DNA from: JBBTVI01 sp038063315 | GTDB lineage: Bacteria; Patescibacteriota; Minisyncoccia; Sungbacterales; HO2-52-23 | Length of the DNA stretch: 45,114 bases | Reading direction: 5' to 3' | Assembly (NCBI GenBank): GCA_038063315.1 | Contig: JBBTVI010000013.1 | Location: 1-45,114, forward strand | In this document: one piece after another, positions 24,742 through 30,835 of the stretch | How the letters are laid out: every line of letters begins with the position of its first letter | How positions within the stretch are numbered: position 1 is the first letter of the stretch | Made by a program: the position numbers and the translations under genes | Notes under the pieces: model-generated | Told to the model about the DNA's origin: nothing | The model's database searches: none | Seen by the model: the letters and a program-made list of their open reading frames with translations, nothing else

Positions 24742-25905
24742 CTATCCGCGTAATGTCTCAATCCCTGGGAGTTTTTTTCCGGATAAAAATTCGAGCATGG
24801 CGCCGCCAGCTGTGGAAATATAATCGAAGCGGTTCTCCATGCCAAGTTTTTTGAGGAGCGCGACTGAGTCCCCTCCTCCGGCAATGGCACGCGCAGATTG
24901 CGGAATGGCGGCAAGAACTTCGCGGGTTCCCTTCTCAAATGGCGCGATTTCGGCAAAACCGAGCGGGCCGTTCCAAAGAACCGTTTTTGCGCTCGCGAGA
25001 ATCCGGGAAAATTCGGCGATGGTCTCTGGCCCGATGTCCGCTATATAATCGTTTTTGCCGACGGCCTCCACTGCGACAACGCGCCAGCGCGGCGTTGGAG
25101 ACCGTAATGATGATGCGAGGACAACATCGCGCGGAAGATGGATTTTTGCATGACGCAGGATAGAACGGGAAAGAAGGAGGCGCGTTTCTTTTTCAAGAAA
25201 TGATTTGCCGATGTTGAGGCCGCGGCGCGCAAAGAAAGCGTTTGCGATGGCGCCGCCAACAAGGATATGATCAGCAATTTGCATTAAATGCGCGATGAGA
25301 GGCGCTTTTGTTGAAATTTTTGCGCCGCCGAGGATAACTACAAAAGGATGGGCGGGGCTTTCGGTCAGATTGGAAAGGGCGTCTACCTCGCGGATGAAGG
25401 AAAATCCGGCGTATGACGGAAGAAGCCGTGCGAGAGCGGCGACAGAGGCATGACGCCTGTGAGAGACCGAAAATGCATCATTGATATAGATGTCGCCCCA
25501 GCGCGCGATGAGGCGGGCAAATGCGCGGCTATTTTGTTTTTCCCCGGGCCAGAACCGGATATTTTCAAAAAGCATAACGCGCGGCGAGGAATCATATTTT
25601 TTGAGCATCGCCAAGATTGTCGGATCGCGGACAAAATCAACCGGGCATTTGATGATTTTTTCAAGGTATGGGACAATTGTTTTGGCACTCAGGGCGCGCA
25701 CAATTTTCCCTTCGGGTCGGCCAAGATGGGTGATGAGACGGACCAGTCCCCCGCGCTGAGTGACATATTGAATGGTCTCTTTCGCGTCTTCCAGGCGGGA
25801 CGCGTCCGTCACGCGTCCGCGCTCAAGCGGCACGTTGAAGTCAACGCGAATAAGAACGCGGGTTCCTTTGGCAATTGGAGCATCGGTTATTTTCGGGAGC
25901 TGCAT
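24742..25905 (-). CDS. pgk: Phosphoglycerate kinase
   Basis: A 387-residue glycolytic enzyme that makes ATP from 1,3-bisphosphoglycerate. Signatures: RVLIRVDFNVPLERGRVTDASRLE near the N-terminus, LITHLGRPEGK, FSVSHRRHASVAAL, VVILGGAKISTKAPLI, VLWNGPLGFAEIAPFEKGT and the C-terminal GGGDSVALLKK. All expected substrate residues appear present; the length is slightly below the usual 390-400. It is monocistronic, bracketed by two family B repeats (24551-24721 downstream and 25947-26038 only 41 bp upstream of the start), so its promoter must lie within or next to the upstream repeat. No SD. Confidence 0.97.
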   Translation of the reverse strand: MQLPKITDAPIAKGTRVLIRVDFNVPLERGRVTDASRLEDAKETIQYVTQRGGLVRLITHLGRPEGKIVRALSAKTIVPYLEKIIKCPVDFVRDPTILAMLKKYDSSPRVMLFENIRFWPGEKQNSRAFARLIARWGDIYINDAFSVSHRRHASVAALARLLPSYAGFSFIREVDALSNLTESPAHPFVVILGGAKISTKAPLIAHLMQIADHILVGGAIANAFFARRGLNIGKSFLEKETRLLLSRSILRHAKIHLPRDVVLASSLRSPTPRWRVVAVEAVGKNDYIADIGPETIAEFSRILASAKTVLWNGPLGFAEIAPFEKGTREVLAAIPQSARAIAGGGDSVALLKKLGMENRFDYISTAGGAMLEFLSGKKLPGIETLRG

Positions 25906-25946
25906 AAAAAATGTGATTTAGAAACATTTAAGAAAACTCTCCATTC

Positions 25947-26038
25947 GTCATTGCGAGCGACCCCGAGTCTGTCGAGGGGGCGCGCGGCAATCCAGGAATT
26001 TTTCTGGATTGCTTCGTCGTCTGACTCCTCGCAATGAC
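25947..26038. repeat. Family B dispersed repeat, locus 4
   Basis: Core GTCATTGCGAGCG to CTCGCAATGAC, 92 bp. It lacks the GTAACCC termini; its flanks (AACTCTCCATTC on the left and TTTTTCCACG on the right) resemble those of locus 1 (TCCTCCATCC and TTTTTCAATGG), marking a sub-type. It is the whole intergenic space between the divergent pgk and NADH dehydrogenase genes. Confidence 0.8.
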
Positions 26039-26069
26039 TTTTTCCACGCTTTTTTAGAATATCGTAACT

Positions 26070-27317
26070 ATGCACAATAACGGGAAACAAAATATCGTTA
26101 TTCTCGGCGCCGGATTCGGCGGACTCATGGCGGCATTGACGCTCGCAAAAATGCTCCGGCGCTCGCGGTTGTATGAGCGGTATAACGTTGCGCTCGTGGA
26201 CCGGAACAATTATCACACCTATACGCCCGCGCTTTATGAGATTGCGGCCATTCCGAAGGGCGAAGCCGAGGCCGTCTGTCTGAAATCGTCCAACTGCATT
26301 CCTTTGGACGATATTGTTTCGCCCTACGCCATCCGGTTCATACAGGATGATGTCAGGGGTCTGAATCCGGCGGGAAAGACGGTGATGCTGCGCGATACCG
26401 GCGCGCTCCCCTACGCATATCTTATCATTGCTTTGGGATCCGAGACCAATTATTTTAATATCCCGGGGCTTGCGGAACACTCCGTGACGCTCAAAACATT
26501 TTTGGATGCGATTCGTATCAGGAATCGTATCGAGGAGTTGGTGGAGTCGAAGGAGGCGCTTACAATCGTGGTAGGGGGCGGAGGGCCGACCGGAGTCGAG
26601 CTCATCGCGGAATTCTCCAATTTCATCTGCGCGCTCGCGCGTCGCAACAAAAAAGAAAAAAATACGTGCTCGGTTGAGCTGATTCTTGTGGAGGCCTCGG
26701 CTGAGATCCTTCATGGGTTCGCTCTGTGGATGATTCAGGGGGCGTTTAGGCGTCTTGGCGCGCTTGGCGTCAGTGTCAGGGTCGGCGTTCCCATCACGGA
26801 GGTGACTGATCGGCATATCCTTTTGCAAGACGGCAATTCCATCTCTTTTGATCTTTTCATCTGGGCCGGGGGAGTCAAGGGGAATTCGGCTCTGGCGTCA
26901 TTCGGCATTCCGCTCGGCCCGAAAGGCAATATTGCGGTGACGGAGAATTTGGCGGCCGATGGAGATATTTTTGCGATTGGCGACAGCGCGTTTTTTGTTC
27001 ACCGGGAGACGCAAGCGCCGCTTCCCTGGAATGTACCGATTGCGGAGGAAGAAGCGCGCATCGTCGCGGCAAACATTATTCGTAAAATCCGCGCAGTACC
27101 GTTGATCCCTTTTCGCCCGATGAGACGTTACCCGTTCATTCTTGCGGTGGGGAAAAAGTACGCGCTCGCCGATTTTGTTTTTTTTCATTTTAGCGGCGTC
27201 CTTGGCTGGATTGCGAAACTGTTTGTGGAGCTTCGCTATTTTTTCTTTATTCTGCCGTTTTTCAAAGCGGTCCGTATATGGCTGCAAAATGTTAAGGCGT
27301 ACACGTCGAACGATTGA
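26070..27317 (+). CDS. ndh: Type II NADH dehydrogenase (NDH-2-like FAD oxidoreductase)
   Basis: A 415-residue flavoprotein of the pyridine nucleotide-disulfide oxidoreductase class that transfers electrons from NADH to quinone without pumping protons. The N-terminal FAD-binding GxGxxG is IVILGAGFGG (about 8-17), the second dinucleotide fold is TIVVGGGGPTGVELIAEF (about 169-186), and the C-terminal FAD motif is DGDIFAIGDSAFF. The last 45 residues are hydrophobic and aromatic (FVFFHFSGVLGWIAKLFVELRYFFF), matching the membrane-anchoring tail of NDH-2. In a CPR cell no full respiratory chain is expected, so it may regenerate NAD+ or feed a simple oxidase; the copper proteins downstream make this worth noting. 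A sulfide:quinone or related oxidoreductase is the alternative, but the active-site cysteines of those are not apparent. Confidence 0.85.
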   Translation: MHNNGKQNIVILGAGFGGLMAALTLAKMLRRSRLYERYNVALVDRNNYHTYTPALYEIAAIPKGEAEAVCLKSSNCIPLDDIVSPYAIRFIQDDVRGLNPAGKTVMLRDTGALPYAYLIIALGSETNYFNIPGLAEHSVTLKTFLDAIRIRNRIEELVESKEALTIVVGGGGPTGVELIAEFSNFICALARRNKKEKNTCSVELILVEASAEILHGFALWMIQGAFRRLGALGVSVRVGVPITEVTDRHILLQDGNSISFDLFIWAGGVKGNSALASFGIPLGPKGNIAVTENLAADGDIFAIGDSAFFVHRETQAPLPWNVPIAEEEARIVAANIIRKIRAVPLIPFRPMRRYPFILAVGKKYALADFVFFHFSGVLGWIAKLFVELRYFFFILPFFKAVRIWLQNVKAYTSND

Positions 27318-27324
27318 TTTTGTT

Positions 27325-27467
27325 GTAACCCGTCACAGCCCTATCAAGATCGCCATCACATGCGTCATTGCGAGGAGTCAGACGACGAAGCAATCTAGAA
27401 TCCTGGATTGCCGCGCGCCCCCTCGACAGACTCGGGGTCGCTCGCAATGACGACTGTGAAGGGTTGC
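27325..27467. repeat. Family B dispersed repeat, locus 5
   Basis: 143 bp with ends GTAACCCGTCACAGC and the complement of GCAACCCTTCACAGT; core 27364-27451. It begins 8 bp after the ndh stop codon. Confidence 0.82.
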
Positions 27468-27478
27468 ATTTTGTTCCA

Positions 27479-27507
27479 TTGTCCGAGTCCATTTTTTGTG
27501 CTATATT
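27479..27507 (+). promoter_or_regulatory. Promoter of the queuosine-salvage gene
   Basis: TTGTCC and TATATT with a 17-bp spacer, about 60 bp before the start codon. The leader holds a small hairpin (TTCGTT/AACGAA) but no recognisable preQ1 aptamer. Confidence 0.6.
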
Positions 27508-27567
27508 CAACCTGTTTTTTGGCGGTTCGTTGAAAACGAAAAACAACAGTGAACAGCGGGGGTATCC

Positions 27568-28581
27568 ATGTTGATGACAACAGAGCCGGATCCATTTGGA
27601 ATTCTTGACGCAACGCGCGGAGTTTTGGAGAACGCGAGGTTTGTGACCATGCATCCTGAGGCGGTCCCGCGGGCAGTAGAGGCGGTGACCAAGTATTTTG
27701 GAAGCCGTTTGGTTGAGGCGAATCGCGCCTGGCCGAAAGTTGCCGCGACGTTCGCGGATTGTGTGCAATTTGTCTTTTTGGAAGATGTGGTCAATTTTTC
27801 ATTTTGGGCCGATCCGAAAAAAGAAACGTGGTGCGTGGAATGGCCGAAGGGCAATTTTGTCCGGGGTTGGTACGCGCTGGATGCGTGTTTCCGACGCGCT
27901 CTTCGTTCCAACGCACGAATTCTCAATGCGCGGTATCTGGCGGATATGCCGTATCGCGACGCGAAAGAATTTTTTATGGGAGTCGGTGGGATTCCGATTC
28001 CGATGGAATGCGAACGGTTGGTGAATCTTTGTGAAACGGGAGTAGTGCTTCTTCAATATTTCGACGGGCATTTCAGGAGTATTCTCGAAGAGGCGCGGTA
28101 CGATGCGATTGCTCTCGTGCGTTTGCTCCGATTCTATTTTTCCTCGTTCAATGATCAAGCGATGCTGTATAATGAAAGAGACGGAATGGCCGTTTGCACG
28201 ATAGTCCCTTTTCTTAAACGCGCGCAAATCTGCGCGTACAATCTATCGGATCTAGCCGAACATTTCCCGCTTTTCAATATCATTAACACCGATCAACTCA
28301 CTGCTTTCGCGGATTATCGGATTCCGCAGATTCTGCGCGCTCTGGGTATGATTGTTTATTCCGACAAATTAGCGGCGAAAGTGGGTCGTGGCGCCTTGTT
28401 AAAACCGGGCAGCCGGGAAGAAATCGAAATCCGCAGCGCAACCGTATGGGGCGTTGAGCTGATCCGCCAGAATATTCCGCACCACACCGCTGCGCAGATT
28501 GACAACGCGCTTTGGATGATTTGCCGGGATCGCAGCGCGGCGATTCTCCCGCATCACCGAACGCGAACGATATTTTATTGA
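27568..28581 (+). CDS. Queuosine salvage protein (Qng1/DUF2419 family)
   Basis: A 337-residue protein matching the Q-salvage family (queuosine 5'-phosphate N-glycosylase/hydrolase), which releases queuine base from nucleosides or nucleotides for reuse in tRNA. The family pattern runs along the protein: FADCVQFVFLEDVVNFSFW (about 69-87), WCVEWPKGNFVRGWYAL, ARYLADMPYRDAKEFFMG, PIPMECERLVNLCETGVVLL, KRAQICAYNLSDL, the highly typical LTAFADYRIPQILRALGMIVYS, and EIEIRSATVWGVELI near the C-terminus, with IDNALWMICRD at the end. These proteins are best known from eukaryotes and are patchy in bacteria. The gene is a self-contained unit with promoter, purine-rich SD (GGGGG) and terminator (28599-28635). 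Start could be two codons later (MTTEPD). Confidence 0.85.
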   Translation: MLMTTEPDPFGILDATRGVLENARFVTMHPEAVPRAVEAVTKYFGSRLVEANRAWPKVAATFADCVQFVFLEDVVNFSFWADPKKETWCVEWPKGNFVRGWYALDACFRRALRSNARILNARYLADMPYRDAKEFFMGVGGIPIPMECERLVNLCETGVVLLQYFDGHFRSILEEARYDAIALVRLLRFYFSSFNDQAMLYNERDGMAVCTIVPFLKRAQICAYNLSDLAEHFPLFNIINTDQLTAFADYRIPQILRALGMIVYSDKLAAKVGRGALLKPGSREEIEIRSATVWGVELIRQNIPHHTAAQIDNALWMICRDRSAAILPHHRTRTIFY

Positions 28582-28598
28582 TTAAGGTGTAAAAATGC

Positions 28599-28635
28599 AA
28601 CGACAAGTCGTGTTTGGACACGACTTGTCGTTTTT
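28599..28635. terminator. Bidirectional intrinsic terminator between the Q-salvage gene and copZ
   Basis: AACGACAAGTCGTGT and ACACGACTTGTCGTT form a perfect 15-bp stem with a TTGG loop, then TTTTT on the plus strand; on the minus strand it is followed by GCATTTTTA. It can serve both convergent genes. Confidence 0.9.
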
Positions 28636-28658
28636 AGTTGCGTGTGAGCGCATCTGTG

Positions 28659-28865
28659 TTACGAGGACGTATAGCCAAGTTCGGCAATTGCCGCGACGAT
28701 CTTTTCTTTCGTCACTTTCGCTGGATCAAATTCAAAAACGCCTTTTTTGTCTTCATAGCTGACGTTTGCCGAGGACACGCCGTCCATTTGGGATGTCAGC
28801 ATCTGGATCCCGACCGCACAGGATCCGCAATGCATTCCTTCTATATGTAATTCAAGTTTTTCCAT
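28659..28865 (-). CDS. copZ: Copper chaperone CopZ / heavy-metal-associated domain protein
   Basis: A 68-residue single HMA domain. The metal site is GMHCGSC (residues 10-16) in MEKLELHIEGMHCGSC, followed by the beta-alpha-beta-beta-alpha-beta pattern (TSQMDGVSSANVSYEDKKGVFEF... IVAAIAELGYTSS). Such chaperones bind Cu(I) in the cytoplasm and pass it to the HMA domain of CopA, whose gene lies 2 kb upstream on the same strand. No SD is seen. Immediately upstream is the unusual 172-bp structured DNA element and a second copy of the first 13 codons of this gene. Confidence 0.93.
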   Translation of the reverse strand: MEKLELHIEGMHCGSCAVGIQMLTSQMDGVSSANVSYEDKKGVFEFDPAKVTKEKIVAAIAELGYTSS

Positions 28866-28906
28866 AAATTGATGATGTGTTGTTGATAAAATTTAGGTTT
28901 GGAAAA

Positions 28907-29078
28907 GGAATGCATTGCGGAAGGAGGGTTTCAGGGAACCATCCATACGGTTCCCTGAGCAGGAAGGTCTGGAAACCGCAGACGGGAGCTCCCGCGGGGC
29001 GGGAAGCTCTCGCGTCTCGCACGGTTTCCAGGGAGCCATCATTCGGATATTCGAATGATGGCGGGAGCAATGCATCCC
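28907..29078. repeat. 172-bp three-hairpin cruciform element upstream of copZ
   Basis: The ends GGAATGCATTGC (28907-28918) and GCAATGCATCCC (29067-29078) pair over 12 bp with one G-T/mismatch. Inside are three separate hairpins: a perfect 10-bp stem at 28931-28940/28949-28958, a 10-bp stem CTGGAAACCG/CGGTTTCCAG (28969-28978/29022-29031) that encloses a further GC-rich imperfect hairpin, and a perfect 10-bp stem CCATCATTCG/CGAATGATGG (29036-29045/29052-29061). The whole folds like a cloverleaf. The outer stem is copied from the GMHCG codons of copZ. No open frame of interest. It could be a folded-DNA recombination site, a structured RNA or a mobile palindrome. Confidence 0.7.
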
Positions 29079-29106
29079 TTCTATATGTAATTCAAGTTTT
29101 TCCATA
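29067..29106 (-). pseudogene. Remnant of a second copZ start (13 codons)
   Basis: These 40 bp repeat 28827-28866 (the copZ 5' end) with a single difference, and translate to the same MEKLELHIEGMHC; the one difference is synonymous (Gly codon). After that the frame departs into the cruciform element. It is either what is left of a tandem copZ duplicate or a copy made when the element moved in. Close to a scaffold gap, so an assembly artefact is also possible. Confidence 0.6.
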
Positions 29107-29115
29107 GGCCGTTTT

Positions 29116-30231
29116 TTATAGACTGAGAATCGTCCCATACGAGAAATCCTGAGATTTCCACACCCCGTTCACTTTGTACCATNNNNNNNNNNNNNNNNNN
29201 NNNNNNNNNNNNNNNNNNNNNNNNNNNNNNNNNNNNNNNNNNNNNNNNNNNNNNNNNNNNNNNNNNNNNNNNNNNNNNNNNNCTGGGGGTGTCAGCGTCG
29301 TGATGCCCGTGGTACTCGAAGGAGGTGGTGGAGGAGGGAGGATTGTGCTTGTAATCGTCCCATACGAGAAATCCTGAGATTTCCACACCCCGTTCACTTT
29401 GTACCATATCCTGATCCAGACCGTTGCTCCGTTAAGAGGAATATTCGTCACCGTCGCTGTGGTGTTGAGTCCGAGTGATCCGGAATTAGTAATGTTCCGC
29501 GTTCCCTGCGTTGACCCGGCATAGAGCCAATACTCGGTTGCGCCCGTGACCGCATTCCAGGTGAATGTGGCGGTTGAGGCCTGGAGAGTGGAATTTGCTG
29601 GGGGTGTCAGCGTCGTGATGCCCGTGGTACTCGAAGGAGGTGGTGGAGGAGGAGGGGTGACGGTGGACGACGTAATCGTAAAGCTGGCGCCTGTCGCGTT
29701 TGTCAATACATCCTGGCTCGTGTCTCCGCTGATTACCGCGACATTGGAATCCGTAGTTTGTCCTGGAACAAAATCAAAAGATAGAGTAGCGGTTCCGGCG
29801 GCTTTCGCCCTGAAGCTGATAGATGCGAGCGGTTGTGCGCTCGTATTGGAGTAGGTCTGTGCTCCGGATGTAACCTGCGAAAATATGATTTTTCCCGACG
29901 AGGAATTGACCGCGTTTGCCGCCGTGGACGGCATGAGTTGGAAAGGAGTGATTTGAATACCAGCAACAGGGGTGTTGGCATCAACGACATCGAGAAGCGC
30001 GGGATTATAGTTGAGAGATACATCAACGCCGCTTATGGCGGCGCCTTGAGTATTTAAGAGAATGTTGACGGTAAAAGTATTCCCGACCGAATACGTTCCG
30101 TCTGATGGAGACAGCGAAAGAGTGGCCGCATGCGCGTCTCGGCCGAAAAGTAGGACCGAGGCCAAAATAATAAACATGCCACAGGCATACTTTGCTTTAT
30201 TGCCGACGGCAATATAATGAATGTTTTTCAT
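29116..30231 (-). CDS. Exported cohesin-domain protein with tandem Fn3-like repeats (interrupted by assembly gap)
   Basis: Residues 1-35 are a signal peptide ending AHA. A cohesin-like domain follows (about 36-190): LSLSPSDGTYSVGNTFTVNILLNT, VDVSLNYNPALLDVVDA, IIFSQVTSGAQTY, ASISFRAKAAGTATLSF. After a proline-rich linker (PPPPPPPSSTTG) comes a 105-residue beta-sandwich repeat with FTWNAVTGATEYWLYAGSTQGT and RIWYKVNGVWKSQDF, then at least part of another nearly identical repeat that contains the 100-N gap. Two unit copies are visible; the true number is unknown. The protein would be secreted and bind partners outside the cell; no dockerin is seen here. Start: ATG at 30231; another ATG six codons upstream is possible, and neither has an SD. 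Confidence 0.8.
   Translation of the reverse strand: MKNIHYIAVGNKAKYACGMFIILASVLLFGRDAHAATLSLSPSDGTYSVGNTFTVNILLNTQGAAISGVDVSLNYNPALLDVVDANTPVAGIQITPFQLMPSTAANAVNSSSGKIIFSQVTSGAQTYSNTSAQPLASISFRAKAAGTATLSFDFVPGQTTDSNVAVISGDTSQDVLTNATGASFTITSSTVTPPPPPPPSSTTGITTLTPPANSTLQASTATFTWNAVTGATEYWLYAGSTQGTRNITNSGSLGLNTTATVTNIPLNGATVWIRIWYKVNGVWKSQDFSYGTITSTILPPPPPPSSTTGITTLTPPXXXXXXXXXXXXXXXXXXXXXXXXXXXXXXXXXXWYKVNGVWKSQDFSYGTILSL
29183..29282. other. Assembly gap of 100 N inside the protein repeat
   Basis: Exactly 100 Ns. By alignment of the flanks with the intact unit, the missing stretch should be 190 bp (29408-29597 is the equivalent) plus any multiple of the 315-bp unit. The number 100 is therefore a placeholder and does not reflect real length, though the frame happens to be kept. 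Confidence 0.95.
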
Positions 30232-30315
30232 AGTTTTTATGTTATGCAATTTTTTTGACCTTTAGCTTGTATGTTATTATTTTTTTACGAACTTTGCTAT
30301 TACGGTTATGCACAA

Positions 30316-30699
30316 TCAGGGTTTTGGCTCCTCTCCGCGCAGTTCCCGATTATTGGCCTCAATTCTGCGGTCAAGCTCATCTATTTTTTTACGATCATCG
30401 CTGTGGCGGTCGGTGGTACCGATAAACGGCACAATCCGTTTTTTGCGCTCCTCTAATGCCTCGTTCTCTTGTTTTAATTGCGCCGCGCGCTCCGGGGTTA
30501 AATTGCGCAATCGCTCGAGTCGTGCCTTTTCTTTAAGACGGTGGGCCTCGGTTTCTGTTGCCTGAGCCGCGGCGCGCTCTTTATCCCGCAGGGCCTTTTT
30601 TTCGGCCATGCGCTCGCTTTCAATACGCATGCGCTCCTGTTCTTTGGCAAGGCGTTCCGGAGGAATTTTCAATTCTTTTCTTTTGAAAAATTCAATCAT
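30316..30699 (-). CDS. Small coiled-coil protein of unknown function
   Basis: A 127-residue, highly charged protein, nearly all helix: MIEFFKRKELKIPPERLAKEQERM followed by long Glu/Lys/Arg/Ala runs (about 15-85), a short non-helical break (RIVPFIGTTDRHSD) and a final helix (KKIDELDRRIEANNREL). No cysteine, no signal peptide. It lies between copA and the cohesin gene on the same strand and might be part of that unit, but nothing ties it to copper. Antisense frames here are unconvincing. Real coding is likely because the heptad-like pattern continues throughout. Confidence 0.65.
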   Translation of the reverse strand: MIEFFKRKELKIPPERLAKEQERMRIESERMAEKKALRDKERAAAQATETEAHRLKEKARLERLRNLTPERAAQLKQENEALEERKKRIVPFIGTTDRHSDDRKKIDELDRRIEANNRELRGEEPKP

Positions 30700-30736
30700 G
30701 TTTTATGCTTATTTTTTGAGGGTTATGCTGATTATC

Positions 30737-30812
30737 CTTCGAGCTTGTCGAGAAGTACCTTATGATTTCCCGGCATCCGGTAAGTTCTCGACTCCGCTTC
30801 GCTCCGCTCGAA
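30737..30812. repeat. Imperfect hairpin downstream of copA
   Basis: TTCGAGC (30738-30744) pairs with GCTCGAA (30806-30812), and TCGAGAA (30748-30754) with TTCTCGA (30785-30791). It lies 24-99 bp past the copA stop. It may be a transcription-end or mRNA-stabilising structure; no U-tract follows. Confidence 0.5.
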
Positions 30813-30835
30813 CAATATCATCCCTTGTTTATGTT

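Noticed and set aside
24530..24823. Small open frames within family B repeats (also near 1732-1942, 27292-27768 and 43797-44093)
   Set aside because: They give the same low-complexity words (such as DCRAPPR and SLAMT) at each repeat and have no start signals; they are translations of repeats.
25887..26828. Minus-strand open frame (313 codons) across the pgk/ndh intergenic repeat and ndh
   Set aside because: Antisense to a well-supported flavoprotein and partly a translation of a family B repeat.
27508..27567. preQ1 riboswitch ahead of the queuosine-salvage gene
   Set aside because: The leader has only a small hairpin; the conserved preQ1 loop and A-rich tail are not present.
28877..29107. 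Plus-strand open frame in the cruciform with a GMHCG word as a metal-binding peptide
   Set aside because: The word comes from the inverted copy of copZ codons; the remainder is hairpin DNA without protein-like character.
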